From Lepidostoma basale (taxonomy: Eukaryota > Arthropoda > Insecta > Trichoptera > Lepidostomatidae), in assembly GCA_022606425.2 (NCBI GenBank), contig JAHDVF020001027.1:122501-186500 (forward strand): a DNA stretch of 64,000 bases, given 5' to 3'. The notes below the pieces were generated by a model, which worked only from the letters and a program-made list of their open reading frames with translations, made no database searches and had not been told where the DNA came from. The stretch's first letter is position 1. Every line of letters begins with the position of its first letter. Below, piece by piece: positions 1 to 11,056 of this stretch. Made by a program: the position numbers and the translations under genes.

Positions 1-180
1 TTGAGCGCCTAATTACGTATTGACTTTTCACGCCAGCTTTCTCCATAGGCCAGGATGAGAGTAATAAGATTAGGGGATTAATTTATCCATCAGATGTGAT
101 CTCCGCTCATTGGTAGCTAATTTACATTGGCGCCGAAGTATTTGATACATGGCGCATTATAAACGCGTATATTGGATCAT
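1..180. other. Complex-sequence island, possible conserved non-coding DNA
   Basis: This stretch is less AT-rich and less repetitive than its surroundings. It has no reading frame of note and no match to any repeat in the window. It contains homeodomain-type cores (TAATTA, GGATTA) in a mixed-sequence context. Regulatory function is inference only. Confidence 0.2.
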
Positions 181-705
181 ATTCATGTTAAAACAATGTC
201 TTGTGATTTTTTTTTGGTGTTTAATGTTTAACCCGTAATTGGATCAAATCACTTGAAATAATTCATGCTTCTTTAAAACAGGTTAGTATTATCTACAAAA
301 TGTTATATAAATAAAATTAACATATTTGTAGATGAATTGAAATGTAAAATAATTCGAAAGAAATATACTAAAACATAAAATTTTATTTAATACTCGTAGA
401 TTATAATAACCATACCATGCAAAAATACAAAGTATTTTATCATTTTATATCTATTAGTTTTGAATATCTAACCACAAAATGGGTAAGTCATTTGAAAATG
501 TATTAAAAGATTTTTGTGACGTATATTTTTATACTTCTCATTTGAAAAAAATAATTAACATAATTAGTGTCCTAGCGCCCAATGAAGGGTTAAAATGCTG
601 ATGTTCAGTGTGAAAACAACTAATTAATCAATATATTTTTAGTTATCTACTTTGGGAATTAGAAAAAAACATTGTTTAAAAGACTTTTAAATAAAAAAAT
701 ATTAA
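181..705. other. AT-rich stretch without recognised feature
   Basis: Runs of A and T with short direct words. No reading frame, repeat copy or RNA gene seen. Confidence 0.5.
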
Positions 706-752
706 AATACACGATATGTTTCAGGGGATACCTCCATCTTCAGGTGTAAAAA
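706..752 (-). ncRNA. Hammerhead-ribozyme-like motif, solitary arm
   Basis: Read on the minus strand: helix I 5' strand UACAC, core CUGAAGA, one extra U, helix II GGAG-GUAU-CCCC (one A.C mismatch), an unpaired U, GAAAC, then AUAUC and helix I 3' strand GUGUA. Helix I is a perfect 5 bp. Helix III would be ACAUAU, one change from the palindrome ACAUGU seen in other copies. The predicted cleavage triplet is AUC. No second arm is found nearby, so this looks like a solitary remnant of a foldback element. Fold read by eye; activity unknown. Confidence 0.5.
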
Positions 753-1057
753 TATAACAAAAACTAAACAAAGAAAGAAAGATACAAAAATTCTTCAAAA
801 TTTTAAAAACTAAGTTGGGCTATTTGTTATAAGTAGGTAATAACAATTATTTTTTAACAGTTAAATAATAAATAACAATAACATGACCATAATATAATTT
901 AGAAAAAACATACAAAATTATTTTTAATTATTACTTTAAAACTCGATTTCTTCATGGTTTAGGCCTTTCGGCGGTTGACTGTCCGCTGTCTCTTTATCCC
1001 TTAGGACTAAAATCATCCCTTTTTGCTCTTACAGCCCCCGAATCTGCTATTCTGGTG

Positions 1058-1345
1058 ACTATTTTATATTTGATAGGTTATTGATCTTTATGTTCCGGAT
1101 GGTGACCTTCGACAGCATCAGCACACACTGTTTTATCTCTCAACATGCAGAACTAACCTGCATTTGGTGATGCCGGTGGGGAGAACAATCAAACTGCTGA
1201 ACATAATCGCTTTGGAGATCGACGTCTTTCATATTCGTGAAATTACGTTCAGAAGACAAATACTATTGACTTTGGACTTTGGTATCTTGTTTTCCTAAAG
1301 TCGAACCATCTATCATGCGTTCCTGGTATTATACATATGTATATC
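1058..1345 (-). repeat. Unclassified interspersed repeat R3, copy 1
   Basis: The reverse complement matches 27590-27885 and, more weakly, 51568-51850. Shared words include AATACCAGGAACGCATGATAG, CACCGGCATCACCA and CATCCGGAACATAAAG. No terminal repeats or long reading frame are visible. It may be part of a larger element. The stretch to 2017 holds AT-rich sequence and a short (GAT)n run at about 1428-1444. Confidence 0.6.
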
Positions 1346-2017
1346 ATATTTTAAATGTTCTCAACATATGTCTTAAATAATAAATGTTGTTTGTAATATA
1401 TTTTGAGAAAATAAACTAATTTGATTAATGATGATGATGATGATATTAATGTTTTATTGAGCTATTATATTATATATATATAGCCCTTCACGTAAAGGCG
1501 TTAAAATGCCTCGTTAATTCACCTATTTCTCATTATACTGTGTTATATATTTATAACATATATTGTATATTTATTTTGGATTGGCTTTTAATTTAATGTG
1601 TCTTTTAGTTCTGGGATAGCGAAAGAGGGATGATGTCTTTTACCAATTCCATTTGATGACCTTTAACTGACATTTATTTAAAAGTGTACAAGCCTATAAA
1701 AAGGCGTCTCGCAAATTGCCCGTTACACTATAGTTTAAAGGCCCAAAACACAATTCCGACCAATTTCACTAATGCTGTTTGTACATCGCGACACATGTGT
1801 TCCTTTTTCAATTTTTCTATTTCACCGCGTTTCCTGCAATGAGTATCGTTGTTAACAATAAAAATTATTTTTTTATGGTTACTGCATAAAACTTTTCCAA
1901 TATTATATTGAGATTGCGTTAATTATTCTGCGACCGGGAAAAAAATCTCTGACTCGAGTCATGACTAGAAACAAACCCTTGTTAACATGTTCTGAAATAT
2001 TATTTATAAACTTTATA

Positions 2018-2140
2018 CAAATGAAAACGTCTGGTTTCTAGAAGTTTTATTGTGGTTTATGAAAATGACATGTTTTTCCCTTCTAAAACATTATCAAATG
2101 TCATTTTCATGTTTCATTTTCTCGTTTTCAATTATATTAA
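2018..2140. mobile_element. MITE-A copy, degenerate
   Basis: The left arm ATGAAAACGTCTGGTTTCTAG is followed by the family's internal words CCTTCTAAAACATTATCAAATGTCATT. Other copies in the window have a matching right arm ending in GACGTTTTCATTC; here it is worn. Non-coding. The 141-3660 surroundings have no gene. Confidence 0.6.
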
Positions 2141-2539
2141 TAATATCTTCTTCTTCTGCTGCTGCTTTAATTAGAACTGCGTCCTGTTATTTCTCGGAGC
2201 CTGTTCCTGGGATGTAGATGTCCAACTATCTCGCCATTTTTTGGGTTATCTTCCTGGAGGTCGATTTCTTTTTGGTATTCTATTTGTCACTATATTAACC
2301 ACTCTTTCAGACCATGTTCTTTAATAATTCAAATTGCATATTTTTTTACATAATAAAAAGGAAGAACATGAAATTTGTAAAATTGTCAATAAACGGGTGT
2401 AACGAAACGGTTATGATAAATTCTCAAACAATATTTAAGGATGGAATAAGTCTTTATTATTCTGTAATTGGTGATTTATTTATTTTTTTACCATAATTTT
2501 ATTAAACACTTTACATCAACTTTGCGTATTATTATTATT

Positions 2540-2745
2540 ATTTTTTTCTTTGTATACAACAGGTCATTTGAACCCATGTACACATTATTTTTAGCTATTA
2601 TATTGATGATTCTCATGACATGTGATAGGTAGCCAAACTATCGCCATTTCATTGTCACGTGAATTCTACACCAGACCAAAGACTATAGAATACAACACAG
2701 TGCCATCGCATCGCCGGGAATCACTGCTACGAAGGTCGACAATTT
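2540..2745 (-). mobile_element. tRNA-derived SINE, internally deleted
   Basis: Minus-strand copy of the SINE that is best preserved at 5022-5255. It shows the tail word TGTATACAACAGGTC (reverse complement of the 3' end), the body words CATGTGATAGG and ATTGTCACGTGAATTCTAC, and remnants of the tRNA-like head around TCGCCGGGAATC. The A-box region is mostly missing. Confidence 0.65.
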
Positions 2746-3366
2746 CAATACTAAGTTAAGAGTCTTTTAAAAAAAATTAATCTAACATCCTGATAAATCT
2801 GTTTATCTATTAACTTATCAAAAAAAATATTTCAATTAATCGAAGTGATGTTTACATTATTTTTTTCATATTTTAAATACCTTCCATAAAAATGTTTTTC
2901 AGTTAAAATCTTCCCGCGAGCACTGCAAAATATTTTTGCAATATTCTGCGAGTTAATTGCCGTAAGCAACGTTCGCCAGCTGACCGGAAATTATCTTCGA
3001 CGAAGTTAAATGACTATCGACTGAATCTGAAATCAAAAATAACTTTTCACTTCTGTTGCTTGACTGTGAAATGTATTCATTTTCGTAACCGACTCCTTTC
3101 TTTTTTACTGTCATATCATTTACAAAACAAGTAATTCTTACACCATATCATAAAACTTTTATAATATAAAATCTTTTCATTAAATAAAAAAAAATAAACG
3201 ATTCCAATTTTATCGCGAAAATAAGAAATCAATCAAAAATTATTTTTAATGTATAAAAAAATTATGTAATGTAATTTTTATGAATGATTTTTATAATCCT
3301 TATTCAAAATGAAGTATCCGTTGTTTCTTGAACATATAGAATATTATATTTCAAATTAATTCAAAA
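2746..3366. other. AT-rich stretch, nothing recognised
   Basis: No repeat copy or coding sequence seen. A slightly GC-richer patch at about 2900-3010 has no identifiable features. Confidence 0.4.
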
Positions 3367-3435
3367 TAAAAAGTCTGTTTTCTAGAAGTTTTATAAGTTT
3401 CGCGTGTTCAAAGCATTATCAAATGTCTTGAAATT
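3367..3435. mobile_element. MITE-A fragment
   Basis: Left arm GTCTGTTTTCTAGAAGTTTTA and internal CATTATCAAATGTC only. The right arm is lost. Confidence 0.5.
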
Positions 3436-3497
3436 TACGTAAAATTTTAATTGATATAATTAACATTGATATAAATCTCCGTATTTAATGAGTTATA

Positions 3498-3662
3498 CGA
3501 ATGAAAACTTCTTATATTATATTTTATGTGAATGGCCTGTTTTGACTGTCTTAGGTTTGTATGTATTAATAATAATATTTGATAATACTTAAGACAAGCG
3601 AAACATGTCATTCATATAAAATATAATAGAACTTCTATAAATGAGACGTTTTCATTCGTATA
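3498..3662. mobile_element. MITE-A copy with both arms
   Basis: About 165 bp with inverted termini: CGAATGAAAAC on the left, and GTTTTCATTCG on the right after CTTCTATAAATGAGAC. The arms pair over most of their length. The apex carries TTTGATAATAC, then GAAACATGTCATTCATAT, the hammerhead-like segment discussed in the findings. No coding capacity, so any mobility would need a transposase supplied in trans. Confidence 0.7.
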
Positions 3663-4316
3663 TTTTTATTTCATTATCAAATGATTTCATTTAATCATTG
3701 ATAATTTAACAAAATTCACGGTTATGCTTTTTAAAGTATTACTCATAAGATGAGATATGTCACTCACATATGGCATTGAAAAACATCTAGAAAATTGACG
3801 ATAAATATTAAATACTTTGCAAAAAACTGTACACCATTATCTAAGAAATATTAAATATTTATGTTTATACCCCTGAAAGTTTTATTTTACCTTTTAACCC
3901 ATAACGCATGCACGTGTAGATACTATATTATAGATTTGTTCAAATCGGCTTGAAAAGAATTCAGTTTTCACAAATGACGCCTAATGGGCCCACATGAAAA
4001 ATTGCAAATAAAAGACCTACATTAGATTGACTCCTTAGCCCTCGTTCGTGACTTCTGTGACCTTAATTACGTTGTTGCACGACTGTAAAATTTATCAGTA
4101 AACGGTACCAATGTAGCTAGACATTTTTCAGATATCAATATAGATACCAAACCATTTTAATCGGGACGCGTTTTAATGTAATACAACAGATAATTATTTT
4201 TATTAAAAAAAAATTATGGTTATATTTGAAAAGCTGATCTAGATAATTATAAATATATTTATATAAAAAATCCTAGATTAAATAATAATTTAACCAAAAA
4301 TACGAATAATTATTGC
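3663..4316. other. Non-coding stretch
   Basis: AT-rich to about 3890, then a more complex patch (about 3890-4180) with ordinary base composition and no reading frame. Nothing matched elsewhere in the window. Confidence 0.35.
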
Positions 4317-4412
4317 GAATGAAAACGTCTGTTTTCTAGAAGTTTTATTATATTATAATTTGTTTGCATATCATCTATCGCCAATCTAAGGCATTATCAA
4401 ATGTGGTAATAC
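4317..4412. mobile_element. MITE-A left half
   Basis: GAATGAAAACGTCTGTTTTC and the following AGAAGTTTTATTATAT match the family arm. CTAAGGCATTATCAAATGTG is the family centre. MITE-B begins immediately after, so the right arm was probably lost when the two elements met. Confidence 0.6.
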
Positions 4413-4665
4413 CTTACAATCTAGTCAATCTAGTGTAGATTGACCTAATAAATGAGAAGTGTTTTAACATAGTAACATATATACAACTTCCAAAAAAAGG
4501 TCAGACGTGGTGGTCGTAAGAAGGGCGGGATGGGGAATGTTGTTAATGAGAGGTCATAAGTCCTGTAAAGGCCTCGACTGCCATATTTTGTTTCCAAAAA
4601 AATAAAAAATAAACAATTTACATCTTCGTCTCTATTGAGATAAAAAATATCCTTAAAAATAAATA
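4413..4665 (+). mobile_element. MITE-B copy 1, degenerate
   Basis: Shares with 25313-25572 and 40008-40262 the ordered words CTTCCAAAAA, CAGACGTGGTGGTCGTAAGA, GGAATGTTGT, GGTCATAAGTCCTGTAAA and CATCTTCGTCTCTATTGAGA. This copy has lost the GCGTGCGCTTAA block. Non-coding. Confidence 0.65.
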
Positions 4666-5021
4666 ATAAAATGAAAATTTGTAATCAAAAGGTTTTTCTT
4701 TTTCTTTCTGTGAACAGCAAGTTTGATCAATCCAAATTATATTATGTACAAATGAGAAAATCAACAATTTACTAAATATTAGTGCGATTGGAGGAGCTAT
4801 TGCACGGTTAACACTGTTATTTGGTCGGTGTTCTGAAGGACCTATAACTGTTGAAAGTCAGACCTGCGGAGTGAAGCTCCAGGGCTCAGGATAGGAACTG
4901 CTGAAGGTCCTTCCAGAGTTTTAGAGTTAGAGATACGAAAAATACATGCATACCACATAGTTTATATGTATTGTTGGTGCATATGTGTTGAACAAGCTTA
5001 TTGAATTAAAATTTGACAACC

Positions 5022-5255
5022 TTCGTGGCAAAGTGGTAAGAGCACTGACTGCCATACCGAAGGTTCCGGGTCGATTCCTGGCGATTGCAGTGTGATTATA
5101 CAACTGTCATTGGACTAATGTATAGTAGAATTCATGTGACTATAAAATAGCGATAAATAAGTAACCTTTCACATGTCACGAGAATAAATATAATAGCTAA
5201 AAAATATTTTATACAGCAATTGACTTCAAACGGCCTGTTGTATACAAAAAAAAAT
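5022..5255 (+). mobile_element. tRNA-derived SINE, best copy
   Basis: The head resembles a tRNA gene. The A-box-like TGGCAAAGTGGTAAGAGC starts near 5034, and the B-box-like GGGTCGATTCC near 5069, a spacing typical of tRNA promoters for RNA polymerase III. A body without coding capacity follows and ends at ACGGCCTGTTGTATACAAAA plus an A-rich tail. Copies are at 2540, 21425, 22470, 24234, 34105 and 47095. The parent tRNA cannot be settled by eye. Confidence 0.75.
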
Positions 5256-5424
5256 AAACTTAATAAATAATATTTAAAATAAAATCAGCACATCAATTAA
5301 ACTTAATAAATATTTAAAATAAAATCACCATACAAGTATACAGCCAAACGAAACAAATGGACATATCAGACCTGACCAAATTTGAGACCTAGAAAATTGT
5401 ACAAGGAGTGACCATGGAAGAGAC

Positions 5425-5650
5425 AACAGACAGCAGCTACAAATTAACTAAAAATTCAGACATACACAGACACTGGACCAGGAACTGTGACAGATATTAC
5501 TTACCGAATGGACGAATTAAAACAGGACAATCAAGAATATTGAACAATGGACTGAAACTTTACAACTACCAAAAGACACAAGGAGTCTCACTACAACTCA
5601 ATTTAAAAAATATCTGAAACATTACATAATTAAAAGTAAGATCTAAAAAT
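5425..5650 (+). pseudogene. LINE reverse transcriptase C-terminus (CR1/jockey-like), frameshifted
   Basis: Translation gives a histidine-led IHRHWTRNCDRYYLP then GRIKTGQSRILNNGLKLYN in one frame. After a one-base shift near 5567 another frame continues with LPKDTRSLTTTQFKKYLKHY and a stop near 5646. This H..TR.....P..R......G..LYN.LP...FK..LK pattern is typical of the extreme C-terminus of reverse transcriptases in CR1/jockey/R1-like LINEs. No catalytic part is present. Clade placement is uncertain. Confidence 0.5.
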
Positions 5651-5699
5651 GTATCCATATAACTCAGTTGGGTTCTTGACTTGGTTGGGTCTTAAGTAT

Positions 5700-5905
5700 T
5701 TTGACATTTTATTTTTATTTTTTATTTAATATATTTTTTAACGTCAACAAGTTTTACTTGTACACAAGCTTCGTTAGGGCATTATAAAAACTGATTAGTT
5801 GTGACTATGACTAAAAACTTATGACTTTTTATATTGCCCTCATATGAAGCTTGGATATAAGCGAAATCAGTTGGCGGCAAGTATAATTACAATTTATTGC
5901 TTAAA
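5700..5905. mobile_element. Foldback element, family D, with degenerate hammerhead-like arms
   Basis: The left arm (minus strand) reads CUAACGA-A-GCUUG-UGUA-CAAGU-AAAAC-UUGUU. The right arm (plus strand, about 5833-5880) reads GCC-CUCAUAUGA-A-GCUUGGAUAUAAGC-GAAAUCAGUU-GGC. Both match the better family member at 30400-30615. Core bases are altered in each arm, so this is probably an inactive relic. Confidence 0.5.
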
Positions 5906-5989
5906 ATGAAATGTTTTGATTTTATTATAAAATTTAAATGTCTTACCATAAAGCGAGTGCTTCATATGAAATTAAAATTAAATTTATCT

Positions 5990-7760
5990 TCTTTTTAATT
6001 CAGAGCGTATTTTTTGTGGAGGCCGCCCCAGAGCGCTGAAACAATGAATTGAAATTTTTAAAAAGGTAAAATGTGTTATCTATAACGGTATTCCACATTT
6101 TCAGGTACGACATAAATTCTATAATAACAAGAAAACTTGACCTTTATGCTGCTCATATAATGTTCTGCATATAAAAAGGGCCATATCGGCTTTTCGAGGT
6201 TTAATTATGCCCATATATCATAGCCGCGGCGGCGGTGCTCCCTGAAAAAATCTAGCCCGAATATGGGAGACGAAAAATGAATGAAAAAAGGAAATATTTA
6301 ACCTCCTAACAAAAGAAAGTCTTCAGCGGTGATCCTCGGAGAGGCTTTGGGAAATATATATATCATAGATAAATGTACCGTACAGAGTGGAATTTAATTT
6401 TAAAACTTTAATATGGAGGCAATCGCTGTCTTCTGAGAGGAAATCTGTCAGTTCAACAAGGGAATTCTTTCGAACTTAAATTAAACGTGTTCTAGTTTAT
6501 AATAACACGTACATATTATATTATACTCGCTCGTATATTGATCATTTATCTACGGTATGTATCTAATAAATAAAGCTCTATTTCATTTCTTTGAAAAACC
6601 TTTTCAAAATACATTGTTATTTTATGAATCAAAACGTTGTTTTTTTTCTCAATTTTCAGTTTATTTTTCTCGAAATTTCATAAAATTTTTCCTTAACGAG
6701 CTTCGTGACAGAAAAGCACAAATAAATAACTGACTCACCGAAGGTCCCAGGATTCTTACACTGTCTACGGACTGTTGTAGAAATTGGAATATGTGGAATT
6801 AAAGTAAACACAAAAGTTGGATAAGCAGTGTTTTAATTTATATAAAAAATACCTTTTGGAATTCAAGAGAAATCCTTAAAAAAAAAAATTTAAAAGAGTT
6901 TTATATCGTCGTAGGGAGAAATATATAAATATAATCAGTATTAATATTAGTAGTATTAGTCATTGAAACATGTCCCGACTTAAACATAAAAAATTGTAAG
7001 CACTTTTAATTTGTTTATTTTGTTTTATCGAACCAAGCGATTTAGCTTCCGTCGGAACTTTTAAAGGGTTGTTTTTTTTTTGAAGTGACATTCTATTCAG
7101 TGTTTTTTCAGCACAAGTTAAAAGACATGTTATTCAACAATTATTTTCGCAAAGTCACAGGATAATTTTAGGATGTTCAAAATGGTGAAAGTGGGAATGC
7201 AAATACAATATTTTAAATAAATTACATAACTTATCATCAAAAAATTCTGATTTATCCTCATTATTAACTTGTCCGGCTGTATAAGGACCTTTTCATGGAA
7301 TAATTGAATGTTCAACCAAATTATTTAAGTCCTGTTTCCCCAGTCCCTTATCCTCTTATTCCCGGTATCAAAACAAATCCCAGCCAAGTAAATGCTATCA
7401 TTTAAGTAAATAAAAATAATTATCCGGGGAATGAAGTGGTTGTCCTTTTTCTTCTCAAGGAGTTCTGTGGACGGATTCCACAGAAAGTTGAATATAATTT
7501 TCAAGAGCGGGTCGCCCTCAACGACGGTACAACTGTTTACCTGTCTTCGGCGCGTCCCATTTTATTTTTCTGCCTTTTCTCTCTTCCCTATTCACCTCGT
7601 ACGCCACTTCAACAAAAATCTTTCCCTATAAACGAGATTTTAAGGGATGTTTTCGTCCGTCTACGGGGGAGTAATCATCATATCCCTGCCTGATATGGGA
7701 CGGGCTTGTTGAAAGTTTAGCGCTGAGAGCTCTAGCGAAAGGTTTGTTAGGCGACTTTCA
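5990..7760. other. Non-coding region with complex islands
   Basis: Two GC-richer islands (about 5990-6440 and 7430-7760) are separated by AT-rich DNA. They contain no repeat of the window, no exon-like frame with family similarity, and no RNA gene I can recognise. The frames present are short and mutually overlapping, which argues against coding. Confidence 0.35.
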
Positions 7761-8019
7761 ACTTTAAATAATAAACCCAAGAACCTTGTTTTGTACTTGC
7801 GTTGCGTAATTTTTGATATTTGTATAAATTGTAAAGAGGTACCTATTTTTATATCATTTTTGTAATAAATTTTAATTTGCAAACATATTTTCGAAGTAAA
7901 TAATAAATATAATTCAAGCATGCAATATAAATAAAGGTTTACTTCCTATATATTCCTTCGTAGCTTTTTTTGTAACAAAATATATCTTTATGAACTATTT
8001 AGAGGAATATGTATTTCGT

Positions 8020-8680
8020 GTTATTGTCTTCGTCAGCTTGTCTCCATCCACACATCATCTCTCTCGGTCTCTCGCCAGTGTTCTCCGGGCCCTTCCCGCC
8101 GTCGACACAATATCATCGCTCCGCCTGTTTGGCTGTCTCCCGACACTTCTCCGACCCAACCGTGGCCTCCATTGAGGAACCCTCTGGCTCCATCTTCCAT
8201 CATCCCGTCGACACGCATGACGAGTCCACTACCACTTCAACCTCGCAATGCGTATCCCTACATTGGTGACCCTAGTACGTCTTTTAATCTCCACGTTAGG
8301 TATATGGTCTCTAAGCGAGATACCCAACATGGATCTTTCCATGGTCCGTTGTGCAACTTTGATTTTGTGTATTGCTACTGTCACAGGTAACACACACTGG
8401 TCCAGCACTTTCATTTTTAAATTATGGCATGTCCGACTTGAAGATCTTGCTCAGCCTTCCGAATGCAGACCAATCGAGCTATATTCTCCTATCAATCTCC
8501 TTGCCTTGACCCTCTCTTTCAAAAGCCAACAGATGACCTAGATACACATATTCATCTGCCACTTCTTTATTTTAATTATGGATTTTAATGTCTTCAATTT
8601 GTGTGCTAATCAATATTTTTGTCATTGTCATATCAATTTTAAGGCCAATCTTAAAACACTTTTACTAGTTATTCAACATC
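8020..8680 (-). pseudogene. RTE-like LINE, endonuclease-reverse transcriptase C-terminal region, decayed
   Basis: Read on the minus strand from about 8680: a YVYLGHLLAFER segment, then VLDQCVLPV, KVAQRTMERSMLGISLRDHI with PNVEIKRRTRVT, and VGIRIARLKW, broken by stops and frameshifts. This order (YLG, AQR.MERSMLG.SLRD.I, RI..LKW) is the thumb and C-terminal tail of RTE-type endonuclease-reverse transcriptases common in insects. The later part (about 8220-8020) continues in another frame (WRPRLGRRSVGRQPNRR). The polymerase active site lies upstream and is absent. Confidence 0.75.
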
Positions 8681-8884
8681 TTTATTTTTGTTAAAATCAA
8701 CCGGATACAAATGGTTTAACATTTCTGTACAAAAGTACACAAGATATTTTCAGTAGAAAATTTTATATCAAATGATGGTATATTATTGAAAATAACAACT
8801 TCTATTTCCACATTTTTTCAAAGTACGTCTTAAAATGTTGTTTGTTAATAGATTTTTTTTAAAGCCAATATTAAGTAGAAGGAC

Positions 8885-9055
8885 GTTGGGGAGTTGGCAA
8901 AAGGCAGGTTTTTGGCTACGAAGCAAAAAATAATGGACAAGAATGAAAAGAATTCAGAACCTGTTCCAAGTGGCGCAGGGCATAGAGGACATAGTGATCG
9001 CCAATGTTGGGGGGGACTTGACATGGCACCAAAAGAAGAAGATTAATCATGTTTA
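8885..9055 (+). pseudogene. LINE 3' fragment with (AAG) tail
   Basis: One frame reads RMKRIQNLFQVAQGIEDIVIA then NVGGDLTWHQKKK, ending in an AAGAAGAAG tail. The pattern W..... ELFR.AQ....IVIANV matches the C-terminus of the family at 15868-16401. The 5' part is gone. Confidence 0.5.
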
Positions 9056-9194
9056 TATTATTTTATGCTTTCATAATGTTTAACTTAATATTTAAGAAAA
9101 ATGTTAATAATAGCAACATTATATATATTTTGATTAACCCCCATTGTGCGCCTGACTTCATTTGAAGTAAAAAAATATAGTCTTGAACCACATG

Positions 9195-9512
9195 AAAGAG
9201 CTATGCTATGAATAACCTTGAGGGACAGATTTAGAAACGAATTTATTCGTCAACAAACCAAGGTGACTGAGGTGGCTCTGAGTATGGGCGGGCTGAAGTG
9301 GTGATGGGCTAGCCATATCTGTCAGAGAAACGACGGCCGATGGGGGAGTCGGGTTCTGGAGAGGAGACGTCCGATGATGGACTGACGATCTGAAGAGGAT
9401 TGCTAGACGTAGATGGATGGGAGCGGCAATGGATAGGGGGCGGTGGCGTGCTTTGGGAGAGGCCTACATTCAGCGGTGGATGACAGACGGCTGATGATGA
9501 TGATGATGATAA
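9195..9512 (+). pseudogene. RTE-like LINE 3' fragment with (GAT)n tail
   Basis: Translation in shifting frames gives ITLRDRFRNEFIRQQTKVTE, LKWWWASHICQRNDGRWGSR, VLERRRP and WMGAAMDRGRWRALGEAY, followed by a stop and GATGATGATGATGATGAT. The order R.T.VT.VA...LKW.WA.H..R..DGRWG..VLE.RP is the RTE C-terminal signature. The microsatellite 3' tail is also typical of RTE and CR1-like elements. Confidence 0.7.
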
Positions 9513-9562
9513 TTATCCTCAATGCATGGATTACAGAAGATGCTAAATAATATATAATAATA

Positions 9563-10018
9563 TATGGCAAAAGAAGGATGAAAGTAGAATAAATGCAGTA
9601 GAAATGAGATCTCTAAGACGAATGTGTGACAAATCTGTATATGATAGAGTGACAAATGCAAGTATAAAAAGTGAATATGGTGCGAATGAAAGTGTTATGA
9701 ACAAAATAAGGAAAAGGTCATTAAGATGGTTTGGACACATGGAAAGAATGATTGAAGACAGAATGGTAAAGAAGGTATATGAAAACGGCGTGAACGGAGC
9801 TAGATATAGAGGAAGGCCGAGGAAAACGTGGCACGATCAAATCAATCAAATATTGAATGTCGGTCACGTGAGGAGTCGGAGAAATCGACGTGCGTGCATG
9901 ACAAGATGTATGAATGTAGAGGAAACGAGAGAAGTATGTCAGGACACAACAGTGTGGCGTTCCATTCTTTCTCCCTACTCCTCCGGGGAGACGGCGTGAT
10001 GGTAAGTTAGTTAGTTAT
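9563..10018 (+). mobile_element. SAYP-type LINE, 5'-truncated copy (near-open)
   Basis: An open frame at 9604-9999 encodes the C-terminal tail of a reverse transcriptase: AVEMRSLRRMCDKSVYDRV, LRWFGHMERM, GRPRKTWHDQINQILNVGHV, RRNRRACMTRCMNVEE, and the end PYSSGETA. The catalytic domains are missing. The 3' end has the hairpin CTCCTCCGGGG, then GGCGTGATGG and GTTAGTTAG. No convincing target duplication is seen. Orthology with the best copy at 61067-61893 is clear from residue-by-residue agreement. Confidence 0.85.
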
Positions 10019-10139
10019 AATCAAAAATCGTTTAAGCATTGAAATTGGCGCATATAAAATAAATGATTTCAAAGTATTTACTTTATTTTAAATGGCGTAT
10101 GAGCTATAAAGAAAAATAATATACAGCTATAGAGAAAAC

Positions 10140-10435
10140 CCCGCAGTTTTCTATTCAACCCTTCAAGTGCGTTCATATGCTCACTGTAAGGGCGGGACGA
10201 ATGATCCAAGTCTCCCACTTAGAGGAACAAGTGTTATGAAAGTAATGATACTCTAAGGCCAGCGGGCAGTGACTGAATGAAGGTATAATCATCCCGACCC
10301 TCCTCAAACTACGGCGGAGCTATGAATTCCAAATCTCATAAGTGGGCTCATATCTCAGGAATGGGAAACGAATTTTGAATAAATTGTAAAGAGTAAATGC
10401 GCGTTCACGCTAGAATGTTTTAATTTAAATAATAC
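10140..10435. other. Complex non-coding patch
   Basis: More complex than its flanks, with no frame and no repeat match. Confidence 0.25.
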
Positions 10436-10480
10436 GAATGAAAACATGTGTTTTTTAGAAGTTTTATAATAATTTGTGGA
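10436..10480. mobile_element. MITE-A left-arm fragment
   Basis: GAATGAAAACATGTGTTTTTT and AGAAGTTTTATAATA match the family arm. The rest is absent. Confidence 0.45.
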
Positions 10481-10861
10481 TATTGATCGTTGTGATTTTT
10501 TTTTGTAAATCTCCAATATAAATTATAATGAAAACGCATTTGTTTTGTCAATTTTACAGAGATTTTTATTTAAATAGAATTACAAATTTTAGTGACAAAT
10601 TTGTTTCGCACTGCGAGAGCATTCTCCAATTCATTACTCAACTCGTTACTCGACTTAAAGAGGCGAAACAAATTTGTCACTAGTATTTATATTTTTACTG
10701 TAAACTTCGAAAACTAGTTATTGTTATATAAAACAAAAGATGTATTTAAAAATATTCGTTACATTACACATTATGGTGACAGATGGTACTGTGAATAATA
10801 AAAGATTTGTGAATTCTAATTTTATGATTAGAACATTTTTTTAAATCATATAAGACACAAA

Positions 10862-11056
10862 AAAATGGATCTAGAAATAAAAGAAGATCGAGGAAAACGT
10901 GGCACGATGAAATAAATTAAATATTGAATGTCAACTTCGCGAAGAGTCGGAAAAATCAACGTGCGTGCATGACACGATGTCTGAATGTTGGGAAATCGAT
11001 AGAAGTACCATATGATAGGAAAGAACAATGAGGATGTCTATAGTAAGTTAATTTGT
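10862..11056 (+). mobile_element. SAYP-type LINE, degenerate 3' fragment
   Basis: Nucleotide match to the family over GGAAAACGTGGCACGAT, AATATTGAATGTC, CGACGTGCGTGCATGACACG (one change) and a worn GTTAATTTGTTA tail. Indels destroy every frame, and the hairpin is lost. Confidence 0.65.

Noticed and set aside
5034..5085. Functional tRNA gene at 5034-5085
   Set aside because: It continues into the shared SINE body, and related copies are dispersed. It is a SINE promoter region.
8009..8541. Several plus-strand frames of 60-97 codons
   Set aside because: They are the reverse strand of an RTE LINE tail whose minus-strand protein is recognisable.
9485..9512. (GAT)n as an independent microsatellite
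   Set aside because: It is the 3' tail of the adjoining RTE-like LINE fragment.
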